DNA from: Myxococcota bacterium
GTDB lineage: Bacteria > Myxococcota > UBA727 > JABDBI01
Reading direction: 5' to 3'
Length of the DNA: 64,000 nucleotides
Assembly: GCA_040387835.1 (NCBI GenBank)
Contig: JAZKCZ010000002.1
Coordinates: 791,276 to 855,275 of the forward strand
In this document: piece after piece, positions 1-7,757 of the stretch
Layout of the letters: every line of letters begins with the position of its first letter
How positions within the stretch are numbered: position 1 is the first letter of the stretch
Position numbers and translations under genes: made by a program
The notes under the pieces: generated by a model
The model's input: only the letters and a program-made list of their open reading frames with translations
Told to the model about the DNA's origin: nothing
The model's database searches: none

Positions 1-1
1 C

Positions 2-388
2 TATAACAGATTCTGGTTTTGGAAAGATCAGCTGGGGCTAACACTAGGAACGGGGGCAATTAAAAATCCAGGGCGATATTTGGTTGTAGTGCCAGCAATT
101 AATGGCGCCACAGCAGCCTCAGGCACCCCTTATTTTAGCCTTAAACCAGGCGACGATTTCTGGGCCTGGGACGCATCTGCTACCTTTGACTATATGCCAA
201 ACCAATTCTTGACGCTTAGGCTCGAATACACCCACAGAGAAGCCAGCGTTCCATATTTTGCGAGCACAGGCGGCATCACGCCGCCAGGTGGAAATCATGG
301 CACACCAACCACACTAATACAAAACTGGGAGCCCGACCTATCCAAGTCAGAAAACCGGGTCAACCTGGCGCTGCTGGTAAGATTCTAG
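2..388 (+). CDS. outer-membrane beta-barrel porin, C-terminal fragment
   Basis: The reading frame is open from the first bases of the window, so the gene begins outside it. The visible 128 residues alternate polar and aromatic/hydrophobic positions as amphipathic beta strands do (for example WDASATFDYMPN and LTLRLEYTHRE). The chain ends in a strand closing with Phe (NLALLVRF), the usual C-terminal signature for BAM-dependent insertion into the outer membrane. The pattern fits the BBP2/OmpL-like porin group (inference). The stop codon directly abuts the 3' end of the opposing tRNA-Lys gene with no spacer. Confidence 0.6.
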   Translation, partial: YNRFWFWKDQLGLTLGTGAIKNPGRYLVVVPAINGATAASGTPYFSLKPGDDFWAWDASATFDYMPNQFLTLRLEYTHREASVPYFASTGGITPPGGNHGTPTTLIQNWEPDLSKSENRVNLALLVRF

Positions 389-465
389 TGGTGGGTCGTC
401 ACGGATTCGAACCGTGGACCAACGGATTAAAAGTCCGATGCTCTACCGGGCTGAGCTAACGACCC
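389..465 (-). tRNA. tRNA-Lys (anticodon TTT)
   Basis: On the minus strand a cloverleaf can be folded. The acceptor arms are GGGTCGT and ACGACCC, the D arm contains AGCTCAG...GGTAGAGC, the anticodon loop is CTTTTAA with anticodon TTT, and the T loop contains GGTTCGAATCC. The discriminator A is followed by an encoded CCA (plus-strand TGG at 389-391). The 5' 23 bases overlap the end of the upstream ygfZ-like gene on the same strand. Confidence 0.95.
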
Positions 466-1138
466 ACACTTTGGTGCCGTTTTGTGTAGTCATGAAACCA
501 TCTTCTGTCAATGCAGTTTTCTTAACAATTGCGAGCGCCACAGGCCCATCGCTCTCAAACTCGCTCACCATCGAACTTACCTCGGGTGAAGCGCGTAAAG
601 CTTCGAAATCTTCCTGTGCACATCGAAACGCGACTAAAATACGTGAGACTTTGTCATAGGTATTTAGCCGGGAGATAACTTCTTGGCCAATATAGCAACC
701 CTTGTTCCAAGAAATTAGTTTATCCAATCTCAGCTCAAATGGATTATTAGACTCACAGATTTCATTCGAGGCTTTAGGCAAACCTCGCGCGATTCTTTGC
801 TCCTCAGAAAGCCGGATTAACTCAAATCCAGGATTGTCGTTCAGCGATGACACCGATATTTTTTCCGCGAACCAATATTTTTCCAGCCAGCCCATTAACG
901 TCGACGGCTCCTCGTGTGCACTCATCAACATCCAACGATCTTGTTCTAGCTGATACTGGCGCACTACGTCGACAAGTCTGCCCTTAGAATTAACAAAGCA
1001 ATTCTCCACGACGGCACCGACTGGCACGTTCAAAATATCCCTAGTTGAAAGTCGATGCAAAAATGCGGTAGCGTCGGGCCCTGACACTTCTACAAAAGCG
1101 CTACAAGGAGACCAAAATGAAATATCGTTTACTTGCAC
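443..1138 (-). CDS. ygfZ: YgfZ/GcvT-like folate-binding protein
   Basis: This is a tetrahydrofolate-dependent protein of the YgfZ (IbaG/GcvT-like) family, which supports assembly or repair of Fe-S enzymes. The family signature is clear: KGCYIGQEVISR with the invariant Cys, preceded by an N-terminal segment VSGPDATAFLHRLSTRD typical of the folate-binding fold. At about 231 residues it is shorter than E. coli YgfZ (326). I chose GTG at 1138 because AGGAG lies 9 bases upstream; a TTG at 1147 has AGGAG with no spacing. The start overlaps the divergent aminotransferase gene by 22 bases, and the 3' end runs into tRNA-Lys, whose D-loop TAG provides the stop. Confidence 0.85.
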   Translation of the reverse strand: MQVNDISFWSPCSAFVEVSGPDATAFLHRLSTRDILNVPVGAVVENCFVNSKGRLVDVVRQYQLEQDRWMLMSAHEEPSTLMGWLEKYWFAEKISVSSLNDNPGFELIRLSEEQRIARGLPKASNEICESNNPFELRLDKLISWNKGCYIGQEVISRLNTYDKVSRILVAFRCAQEDFEALRASPEVSSMVSEFESDGPVALAIVKKTALTEDGFMTTQNGTKVWVVSSAR

Positions 1139-2268
1139 CGGGACCAACTCCTGTGCCGGATCGTGTGTTAAGCGTCATGGCGCGTTCCATTTACCACCAC
1201 CGAACCCCGGCCTTTGAAAGGGTTTTCGCTGATTGCATCCAAGGTCTCAAGTGGGTGTTTCAAACCAATTACGATGTTTTGGCGCTATCTTGCTCCGGAA
1301 CGGGTGCCTTCGAAGCCACTTTCCAGAATTTTTTCTCGCCCGGAGACAAGATTATCAATCTCTCCAACGGTAAGTTCGGCGAACGCTGGGGCAAAATGGG
1401 CACCGCCTTCGGCCTAAACATGGTCTCGATTGATACCCCCTGGGGCCAGAGCCCCAAACCGGAACAAATTTTAGAAACTCTGGAAAAACATCCAGACGCC
1501 AAGGCCGTATTTTGTGTTGCCAGCGAAACCTCAACCGGCTCAAGAAACCCCTATGAAGCAGTCGGCCAAATGCTGAAAAGCCGTCCGGGCTGTCTATTAG
1601 TTGTCGACGCCATTACCGCGCTAGGCGTGTGGGATATAAGCCCCGAACGCGACGGCATCGACATCCTCATCACAGGCTCACAGAAGGCCCTCATGCTGCC
1701 TCCAGGGCTCGCTTTCCTATCAGTCAGCCCTAAGGGGTGGGAAGCGAACCAAACGTCGAAAATGCCGCGTTTTTATTTCGACTTGGCCAAAGAAAGAAAA
1801 GCGCAAGCCACCAACCAAACAGCGTACACGCCAGCGATTTCCCTGATGACAGGTCTACAAGAAGCGCTATTAATGATGCAAGAAGAGGGCTTGCAAAATA
1901 TTTTCGCCAGACATGCCCGCATGGCGAAAGCCGCACGAGCAGCCATGGCCGCTCTCAACCTAACGCTATTTCCAGACACACCAGCTGACTCGCTAACGGC
2001 CGTTAACGCCCCAGAAGGCATTAAAAGCAACAGTGTGTATACCGGCCTTAGAGATAGAGCCAACCTAACCATCGCCGGCGGGCAGGACCAACTCAAGGGC
2101 AAGATTTTCCGAATCGCGCACCTGGGCTATTTCGACGACTTAGATATTTTAACGGTATTAAGCGGCCTAGAAATCATCCTAAGACAGGAAGGCTACACCA
2201 ACTTCCAACCCGGTGCCTCCATCGCAGCCGCCAGCCCGATCTTAGCCGAAGGCTTCGTCAAGGCATAA
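1117..2268 (+). CDS. class V aminotransferase (serine-glyoxylate/phosphoserine type)
   Basis: This is a PLP-dependent class V aminotransferase of 383 residues, most like the serine-pyruvate/serine-glyoxylate group that also works as phosphoserine transaminase in many bacteria. It opens with the typical LAPGPTPVPDRV and has SGTGAFEA for the PLP phosphate. The VVDAITALG Asp pairs with the pyridine N, and GSQKALMLPPG carries the Schiff-base Lys. AAGGAG sits 6 bases before the ATG. No serA lies next to it inside the window, so the substrate is not settled. A hairpin follows the stop. Confidence 0.85.
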   Translation: MKYRLLAPGPTPVPDRVLSVMARSIYHHRTPAFERVFADCIQGLKWVFQTNYDVLALSCSGTGAFEATFQNFFSPGDKIINLSNGKFGERWGKMGTAFGLNMVSIDTPWGQSPKPEQILETLEKHPDAKAVFCVASETSTGSRNPYEAVGQMLKSRPGCLLVVDAITALGVWDISPERDGIDILITGSQKALMLPPGLAFLSVSPKGWEANQTSKMPRFYFDLAKERKAQATNQTAYTPAISLMTGLQEALLMMQEEGLQNIFARHARMAKAARAAMAALNLTLFPDTPADSLTAVNAPEGIKSNSVYTGLRDRANLTIAGGQDQLKGKIFRIAHLGYFDDLDILTVLSGLEIILRQEGYTNFQPGASIAAASPILAEGFVKA

Positions 2269-2277
2269 CGCTCCTAT

Positions 2278-2304
2278 ACCCTCTCCAACTCCGTTGGGGA
2301 GGGT
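2278..2304. terminator. hairpin between convergent genes
   Basis: ACCCTCTCCAAC and GTTGGGGAGGGT form a 12-bp stem with one T/G pair and a 3-base loop, placed in the 40-base gap between the aminotransferase stop and the parB stop. A T-rich tract is absent on the plus strand and weak on the minus strand, so a shared terminator role is likely but not proven. Confidence 0.5.
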
Positions 2305-2308
2305 TAGA

Positions 2309-3166
2309 TTATGCTTTTCGTGCGGTGATTTGATCTACCAGGTCGTTCAGTTGATCGATGCTGCCGAAATGAATGACCAATGAGCCTTCGCCCTGGTTAT
2401 TTCTCAGCTCAACTCTCGTGCCAAGCACTTGCTCTAAGCGCCTACGCACTTCTTTTTCTTCACCAGACTCCAGCTTCTTTTTAGAAAGAGGCTTCTTCTG
2501 ATGCTGTTTTTGCGCCACTAAAGTCTCGACAGCGCGCACACTAAGGCCCTGCTCTACGATCTCGCCGGCCATTTGCTTGATCAGATTTTGATCGTCCAAT
2601 CCAAGCAAAGCCCTGGCATGGCCCATCGTGAGTTTTTTCGAAACCACACTGTTTTGCACATCCAACGGCAGCTTCAACAGACGCATCGCATTGGTAATTG
2701 TGCTGCGTTCTTTACCGACAGCTCTCGCCACCTGTTCTTGGCTAAGGCCCTGCTCTTCGATTAGGCGTTTATAACTCTCAGCTTCTTCAATAGCATTAAG
2801 ATCTTCGCGTTGAATATTTTCCACTAGAGCTAGGGTCAACAAATCCTTATCGGCAACATCCGAAACAACGCAAGGCACCGTTCGAAGGCCTGCAAGCTCC
2901 GCTGCTCGCCATCTGCGCTCGCCTGCGACTATCTCATAGTAGCCCTTACCTTTGCGCACCACAATCGGTTGTAGGACGCCATGAAGTTTGATGCTTGACG
3001 CCAGTTCATCCAGCGCGTCCTGCTCAAAATATTGTCGCGGCTGGTTAACGCTGCCTCGAATCTCATCGATGGCAATGCTTACCAGTCCTGTTTCGCCTTT
3101 AGGCTCGCTTTTCGGAATTAACGAACTCAGACCCCTACCCAATCCAGATTGTCTTTTTGAACTCAT
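2309..3166 (-). CDS. parB: chromosome partitioning protein ParB
   Basis: This centromere-binding CTPase loads at parS and spreads to organise and segregate the origin region. It is 285 residues, normal for chromosomal ParB. The N-terminal GLGRGLSSLIP motif contacts ParA, the GERRWRAAE box (about residue 82) is the CTP-binding ParB motif, and a HTH (LSQEQVARAVGKERSTITNAMR) follows. The C-terminal part is the dimerisation domain. Its start overlaps the parA stop in an ATGA, so the pair is translationally coupled. A parS site is about 0.8 kb upstream inside rsmG. Confidence 0.97.
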   Translation of the reverse strand: MSSKRQSGLGRGLSSLIPKSEPKGETGLVSIAIDEIRGSVNQPRQYFEQDALDELASSIKLHGVLQPIVVRKGKGYYEIVAGERRWRAAELAGLRTVPCVVSDVADKDLLTLALVENIQREDLNAIEEAESYKRLIEEQGLSQEQVARAVGKERSTITNAMRLLKLPLDVQNSVVSKKLTMGHARALLGLDDQNLIKQMAGEIVEQGLSVRAVETLVAQKQHQKKPLSKKKLESGEEKEVRRRLEQVLGTRVELRNNQGEGSLVIHFGSIDQLNDLVDQITARKA

Positions 3167-3942
3167 TTTGCCCCTCCTTTCGCATGCTGCTTAATTACTT
3201 CTTTGGCTAGCGCCCCATAAGCTTTCGCCCCTTTCGAAGACGGGTCATACACGACCGCTGGCAACCCGTGGCTTGGCGCCTCAGATAGACGCACATTTCT
3301 AGGTATCACAGATTTGTAAACCATCTTAGGGAAATGTGTCTTAGCTTCCGCAACCACCTGATGGCAAATCTTGTTTCTGGCATCAAACAGGGTCAGCGCC
3401 AGGCCATCTATCTTCAATTGTGGATTCAATGATCCTTGCACCAACTCAACCGTTTCCAACAAATGCGCCAAGCCCTCAAGCGCATAATACTCACACTGCA
3501 AAGGGATAATAACCCCGTTGGCGGCGGTTAAGGCGTTGATGGTCAGCAGGCCCATAGAGGGCGGGCAGTCCAATATAATATAGTCGTACTTTTTCTCAAC
3601 GCCAGCCAGCACGCGCTTCAGATGCGTCTCACGGGAGATAGTCCCCACCAATTCGACTTCTGCACCTGCGAGCTGCGTATTAGAAGGCACCAAGTCAAGG
3701 CCAGGCACCGAGCTCTCACGTATGACATCCTCTAACTTAGCTTTACGGATAAGCACGTGATAAACCGTCTTTTCGTCAGAAGAAGGCGAGACACCAAAAC
3801 CACTGCTCGCGTTCCCCTGCGGATCTAGGTCCATCAATAAAACGCTCTTCTTCTGTGCAGCCAAGGAAGCAGCCAAATTCACCGCTGTCGTCGTCTTGCC
3901 GACGCCTCCCTTTTGATTCACAATTCCTATAATACGGCCCAT
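3163..3942 (-). CDS. parA: chromosome partitioning ATPase ParA (Soj)
   Basis: This Walker-type ATPase of the ParA/Soj family moves ParB-parS complexes over the nucleoid. It has 259 residues with the deviant Walker A KGGVGKTT at 11-18, LLMDLDPQGNASSG (Walker A'), YDYIILDCPPSMGLLT (Walker B) and a DNA-binding C-terminus. It lacks the N-terminal HTH of plasmid-type ParA. The gene sits 6 bases after rsmG and overlaps parB, forming rsmG-parA-parB, a common origin-proximal arrangement. Confidence 0.97.
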   Translation of the reverse strand: MGRIIGIVNQKGGVGKTTTAVNLAASLAAQKKSVLLMDLDPQGNASSGFGVSPSSDEKTVYHVLIRKAKLEDVIRESSVPGLDLVPSNTQLAGAEVELVGTISRETHLKRVLAGVEKKYDYIILDCPPSMGLLTINALTAANGVIIPLQCEYYALEGLAHLLETVELVQGSLNPQLKIDGLALTLFDARNKICHQVVAEAKTHFPKMVYKSVIPRNVRLSEAPSHGLPAVVYDPSSKGAKAYGALAKEVIKQHAKGGAK

Positions 3943-3948
3943 TTTCTG

Positions 3949-4599
3949 TTATTTCCTTGTCTTTGGTTCCACGTGGAACACTGCTACTTGGCGTTTGTGC
4001 CCTGGTTCTAGCTCATAATAGTGTTGTCTTTCAAGTACCCAGCCTTCTCTTTCAACGCTTTCTTGCTCCGACAACCAAAAAGCAGCGCGTCCGTCTGGGG
4101 CCATGGCCTTTTTTATCAGGTCCCAAGTTCCCTTCGAAAAAGTAGCTCGGGTGATGGCGTAGGGGATATTGATGAGCGACTCCACCCTTTGATTTAGGAC
4201 TTTCACCCGATTCAATTTCATCTTCGAAGCTGCTAATTTTAAAAAGGCGCACTTTTTGCTTGAAGATTCGACGAGGACGATATCTTGATCTGGCCATATG
4301 GCGGCGGCGACTAAACCTGGAAAGCCAGCACCGCTGCCAAGATCATAAATTGCGAAGTCTTCAAGTCCCTCTCCAGTTGCTGAAGAGGGATTTAGGGTGA
4401 GGTCCCCAAAGAGCGTCTGCAACCCCAGCAGGCAATCCATATAATGATATAGATAGATATCCTCCGGCCGATGCACAGCGGTCAGGTTGTGAACATCTTT
4501 CCACTGCATGAAAATTTCAAAATGCGCTTTGAGGGCGGTTTGTTGGGAATCGTTCAAGCTAAATTTGGTGTTTAAAAAGTTTTCCACAGGGTTTTCCAC
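3949..4599 (-). CDS. rsmG: 16S rRNA (guanine527-N7)-methyltransferase RsmG
   Basis: RsmG (GidB) methylates G527 of 16S rRNA using SAM. The 216-residue product has the SAM motif I YDLGSGAGFPGL, followed by VLVESSSKKCAFL and a QWKDVHNLTAV segment typical of the N-terminal helix. GTG codons at 4599 and 4587 are both possible starts; a stop lies just before the first. Unusually, these start codons and the first codons (VENPVENF) are made of DnaA-box repeats from oriC. A parS palindrome lies in the 3' end. The gene heads the leftward parA-parB operon. Confidence 0.93.
   Translation of the reverse strand: MENPVENFLNTKFSLNDSQQTALKAHFEIFMQWKDVHNLTAVHRPEDIYLYHYMDCLLGLQTLFGDLTLNPSSATGEGLEDFAIYDLGSGAGFPGLVAAAIWPDQDIVLVESSSKKCAFLKLAASKMKLNRVKVLNQRVESLINIPYAITRATFSKGTWDLIKKAMAPDGRAAFWLSEQESVEREGWVLERQHYYELEPGHKRQVAVFHVEPKTRK
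3966..3979. promoter_or_regulatory. parS centromere site
   Basis: GTTCCACGTGGAAC is a perfect 14-bp palindrome, matching the known Myxococcus-type parS core and close to the Bacillus TGTTTCACGTGAAACA consensus. It lies inside the 3' coding part of rsmG, about 0.6 kb from the DnaA-box array and directly upstream of parAB. I saw no second copy in the window. Confidence 0.85.
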
Positions 4600-5044
4600 A
4601 GATCAGGGGGACTTTTTCCACAGATCAGCTTTTCCACAGTTCCACAGGTCGCACCTTTTGTCACCACCTGTGGAAAACTATGACTCTAATTTATAGAATC
4701 CTGATTTATTAATGGGTTAGAAGAAATAGTTTTCCACAGGGGCTGTGGAAAACCTGTGGAAAAGCTGTGGATAACTCTAAAAAGCCTGTGGAAAACAATT
4801 TTAAAACGCGCTGCTTGATCTGGTTTTCCACAGGGTGATCGATCCTCTTTTCCACAGGAGATCGATTCAGAGATCTAGTTTTCCACAGGTTGCCTGTGGA
4901 AAAGCTGTGGATAACCTGTGGAAAAGATCGACGTCAAAAGTTTTCCACAGTTTGTCCACAGGTTCTCCCCCGAGTTTTCCACAGGCAAAAAGATGCAAAA
5001 CTGTGGAAAACTCTGGCTAGAAAAAGTTTTCCACACTTTCCACA
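4580..5044. other. oriC: chromosomal replication origin with dense DnaA-box array
   Basis: I count 18 exact copies of TTTTCCACA or its complement. Starts are 4580, 4592, 4614, 4630, 4669, 4730, 4744, 4755, 4787, 4824, 4848, 4879, 4895, 4917, 4941, 4975, 5002 and 5027. Two consensus TTATCCACA boxes lie at 4766 and 4906, both as TGTGGATAA, and near matches lie at 4952 and 5036. The array sits between leftward rsmG-parA-parB and rightward dnaN, the expected divergent layout for bidirectional replication. AT-rich stretches at 4679-4728 and 5065-5093 are candidate unwinding elements. dnaA itself is not in the window. Confidence 0.93.
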
Positions 5045-5049
5045 GGCCT

Positions 5050-5105
5050 GATGATGATGATGAGTTTTAATTACTAATTAACTAGATCATCAGATCGGCC
5101 TGATC
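5050..5105. promoter_or_regulatory. AT-rich candidate unwinding region with GAT run
   Basis: Directly after the last DnaA box there is a run of four GAT triplets (5050-5061). It is followed by an AT-rich stretch (5065-5093) and an AGATC...GATCT inverted repeat holding three GATC sites. Position and composition suit a DNA unwinding element. The GAT run recalls the DnaA-trio, but its polarity does not obviously match the published 3'-(G/A)A(T/A)-5' form. The dnaN promoter must also lie here or inside the box array. Confidence 0.4.
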
Positions 5106-5163
5106 TCATTATTTTGGCAATAAACCCTTGCGGCTAGATCCACAGCGCGTTAATCAGAGGTTT

Positions 5164-6288
5164 ATGGAAATTAGAATAGCTGTATCTGAACTGTCCAAAG
5201 CCCTCCAGTTGCTTCAAGGTGTTGCCCAAAAGAAAAATACGATGCCCATATTGGCTCACGTACTTTTAGAAGCTCAAGGCGGCTCTGTGCGTCTCAGTGC
5301 GACCGATTTAGATATTGGATTACAAATTGTTAGAAATTGCGAAGTGACTCAATCAGGCGCCATCACGGTATCAGCGAAATCATTGCTTGATATCGTTCGC
5401 CTACTGCCCGGCCCTTATGTGACTTTGGTAACTCTGCCGAACCAGCACTTGCTGGTTAAGAGCGCCAAAACGCAAGCTCGCTTGTTGGCGCTCCCGCCTG
5501 AGGAGTTCCCTCGCTTGCCGGACATCACAGGCATTACTTTTAATCAGGTATCAACCAAAGCTTTTGTCGAAGCCATTCAAAAGACGATTTATTCAGCCAG
5601 TTTGGATGAAAATCGCTATAATTTGACTGGCGTTTATTTGGAGCCAGGCCAGGAAGTGGGGAATCCTTTTGTGTTTGTTTCCACCGATGGGCATCGATTA
5701 AGTCGATATATGCTTTCGTTTGGTGAACAAGGAATTGATCTGAAAAATCCGGTTATCTTACCGCGAAAAGGCTTGATTGAATTGATTAAGATTTTGGAGC
5801 CTCATTGCTCAGCAGAAGATTATCGATTTGAACTTGGATTTTCGCATCATCAAGCCGTTTTGAAAACGGAAGACGTGCTACTCACCATGCGGCTTATCGA
5901 CGGAAAGTTCCCGGACTACAAACAAGTTATTCCGAAACTTTCGGATAAAATTTTCAGGGCAACTAGAGCTGATTTTGTGGCTAGTTTAAAACGTGTTTCT
6001 GTGTTGACGAGTGATAAAAACCAAAGCGTGAAACTCTCGTTGAAGCCAGGAGAACTCACAGTTTCGTGCGTGAATCCGGAAGCTGGGGAAGTTTTGGACG
6101 ACGTTCCAATCGAATACACCGGACCAGAAATGGAAATAGCTTTCAGTGTGGCTTATTTGGTTGAAGCATTGGCTTCTTTATCTGACCAAAATGTCATGAT
6201 GAGATTCACGGATCCATATTCACCTGCTATTGTGACAGGCATCCATGAAGATCATCATTTATGTGTGGTGATGCCAATTCGGTTATAA
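5164..6288 (+). CDS. dnaN: DNA polymerase III beta sliding clamp
   Basis: The beta clamp encircles DNA and tethers polymerase III. The 374 residues have the three-domain clamp pattern: N-terminus MEIRIAVSELSKALQLLQGV, then LSATDLDIGLQ, VSTDGHRLSRYML, and the C-terminal VMPIRL ending typical of clamps. An in-frame TTG occurs at 5128, but ATG 5164 matches the family start and has AGAGG a few bases upstream. It is the first gene on the rightward replichore from oriC. Unlike the common dnaA-dnaN-recF-gyrB order, its neighbours are rsmG and a small membrane protein. Confidence 0.97.
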   Translation: MEIRIAVSELSKALQLLQGVAQKKNTMPILAHVLLEAQGGSVRLSATDLDIGLQIVRNCEVTQSGAITVSAKSLLDIVRLLPGPYVTLVTLPNQHLLVKSAKTQARLLALPPEEFPRLPDITGITFNQVSTKAFVEAIQKTIYSASLDENRYNLTGVYLEPGQEVGNPFVFVSTDGHRLSRYMLSFGEQGIDLKNPVILPRKGLIELIKILEPHCSAEDYRFELGFSHHQAVLKTEDVLLTMRLIDGKFPDYKQVIPKLSDKIFRATRADFVASLKRVSVLTSDKNQSVKLSLKPGELTVSCVNPEAGEVLDDVPIEYTGPEMEIAFSVAYLVEALASLSDQNVMMRFTDPYSPAIVTGIHEDHHLCVVMPIRL

Positions 6289-6290
6289 AT

Positions 6291-6518
6291 ATGAAATTTT
6301 TGAAAATGTTCTTGTTGATTGCCTTGGCTGCGCTGCTGGGCTATTTCTTTTTTGCTGATAAAAATATTGCTTGGGAATCGCTTAAAGCAAAATTTTTGAA
6401 GACGACAGATAAAGTCGAAGAAACCGTGAAGCAGCCGATTATACCGGAAGCACAGGAAGATTATTCGCATCAAGATAGAGAGCGACTGGATTCAATCTTG
6501 GACGAGGCGAACCACTAA
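6291..6518 (+). CDS. small single-pass membrane protein
   Basis: No family is recognised. The 75-residue product starts at ATG 6291, two bases after the dnaN stop. It has one N-terminal membrane segment (FLLIALAALLGYFFFA) and a charged, probably helical cytoplasmic or periplasmic tail rich in Glu and Lys. Its position suggests co-transcription with dnaN. It overlaps the convergent kamA gene by 4 bases. Confidence 0.6.
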   Translation: MKFLKMFLLIALAALLGYFFFADKNIAWESLKAKFLKTTDKVEETVKQPIIPEAQEDYSHQDRERLDSILDEANH

Positions 6519-7579
6519 TCCAATGGGTATTCGGCTTGTTCGGACATGAAGCCTTCTAGAACGATGCTGTTATCGTTTACTTGCACCACTGGGCTTGGAT
6601 ACATCGGCACTTTGCCATAGCCGCCTGGGATATCGATTACGAAAGTGGGTTGGCATAAGCCAGACAGATGCCCTCTGAGAGACTTTACCAAAGCTTGCGC
6701 CTCTGGCAGCGGCACTCTGAAGTGAGCGGTTCCTGGGGCAATGTCGCATTGGTGTAAGTAATAGGGCCTAGCTCTTAATCTGGTGAGATGTCTGAACAAA
6801 GCTGTCAGCACAGCCGCATTATCGTTTATGCCTTTTAACAAAACCGTCTGGTTGAGCACTGGCACCCCACCGTCTGCCAGAGCAAGCAGGGCGGTCTCAG
6901 TTGCATTTGAAATCTCTTTTGGGTGATTGGTGTGGGAAAGAATATAAATCGGCTGATATCGCTTCAGAATGCTTAGCAGGTTTTCGGTGACGCGCATGGG
7001 TGCGAAGGTTAGCATTCGGCTAGCTAGGCGGATGATTTCGACCGAAGGTATTTGCCTAATTTTAGACAGTAGTTTTTCGAGACGATCGTCGTCAAGTAAT
7101 AGAGCGTCTCCGCCGGAAACGATGACTTCTTTGATTTCTGAGTGAGCGGTTACATAGGCCAAGGCTTGCTCTAGGTGCTCCGTTTTTGGAGTTGGCCCCT
7201 GTCCTACCCAACGTTTGCGGGTGCAAAAGCGGCAATAGGAGGCGCACCTGTCGGTAATCAGCAATAAGACCCTGTCTGGATAGCGATGCACCAAATGCGG
7301 AACCACTTCATGATCTTCTTCACCTAAGGGGTCGCGCCTGTCGAAGGTGTCTGGCGTGAATTCAGATTGGCGCGGAATGACCTGTAACCTTAACGGATCT
7401 TCGGGATCGCTTGGGTCGATCAGTGATAAAAAATGCGGGGTTACTCGAAGCGGCAGACCAGCAGTATTACTGAGCGATGCAATAGCGGCTTTTTCGTCGT
7501 TAGAAAGTGGGAAATAAAGCTCGAGATCGGCAATACTTTTAGGGCTCGATCGCAATTGTTCTTGCCAGGTCTTCGTCAT
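6515..7579 (-). CDS. epmB: KamA-family radical SAM lysine aminomutase (EpmB-like)
   Basis: This radical SAM protein is related to lysine 2,3-aminomutase. Short forms (EpmB/YjeK) make beta-lysine for modification of elongation factor P. The 354 residues contain the CX3CX2C cluster CASYCRFC (C112, C116, C119), the VSGGDALLL glycine motif and ILSHTNHPKEI. The length (354, against about 416 for clostridial KamA) favours EpmB. No efp or epmA gene is in the window, so the role is inferred. It is the last gene of the secA-rsmA-TPR-kamA operon and overlaps the TPR gene by 41 bases. Confidence 0.85.
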   Translation of the reverse strand: MTKTWQEQLRSSPKSIADLELYFPLSNDEKAAIASLSNTAGLPLRVTPHFLSLIDPSDPEDPLRLQVIPRQSEFTPDTFDRRDPLGEEDHEVVPHLVHRYPDRVLLLITDRCASYCRFCTRKRWVGQGPTPKTEHLEQALAYVTAHSEIKEVIVSGGDALLLDDDRLEKLLSKIRQIPSVEIIRLASRMLTFAPMRVTENLLSILKRYQPIYILSHTNHPKEISNATETALLALADGGVPVLNQTVLLKGINDNAAVLTALFRHLTRLRARPYYLHQCDIAPGTAHFRVPLPEAQALVKSLRGHLSGLCQPTFVIDIPGGYGKVPMYPSPVVQVNDNSIVLEGFMSEQAEYPLD

Positions 7580-7757
7580 AATTTTTTGCTCTATTTAAAA
7601 GATTTTGCAGATAATTATCGTCAGGATTTAAAACCAATAAGCCTTCAAAGATGGTGGCAGCTTCTGCTGATTTTCCCTGCAATAATAATCGATAGCCAAT
7701 CTCAGCCATCTCATAGGCTTCTTCTTTGGAAATGCCAATAAGCTCAGCTATAGACAT
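7539..7757 (-). CDS. 72-residue TPR protein, SycD/LcrH-like start
   Basis: This is a tiny helical protein with one complete TPR-like unit: EMAEIGYRLLLQGKSAEAAT then IFEGLLVLNPDD. The pattern resembles the first repeat of class II type III secretion chaperones (SycD/LcrH), but only one repeat is present, so this is a family-level hint. It overlaps rsmA by 10 bases and kamA by 41, which argues for tight translational coupling. A distinct three-TPR protein sits in the needle-like locus at 36.5 kb. Confidence 0.7.
   Translation of the reverse strand: MSIAELIGISKEEAYEMAEIGYRLLLQGKSAEAATIFEGLLVLNPDDNYLQNLLNRAKNYDEDLARTIAIEP

Noticed and set aside
4580..5044. CRISPR-like array of TTTTCCACAGG repeats
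   Set aside because: Repeat units are 9-12 bases, occur in both orientations and have irregular spacing; they are DnaA boxes and no cas gene is near.
5050..5064. DnaA-trio element (GAT run)
   Set aside because: The strand polarity does not give consecutive 3'-(G/A)A(T/A)-5' triplets as far as I can see, so I only list the region as a possible unwinding site.
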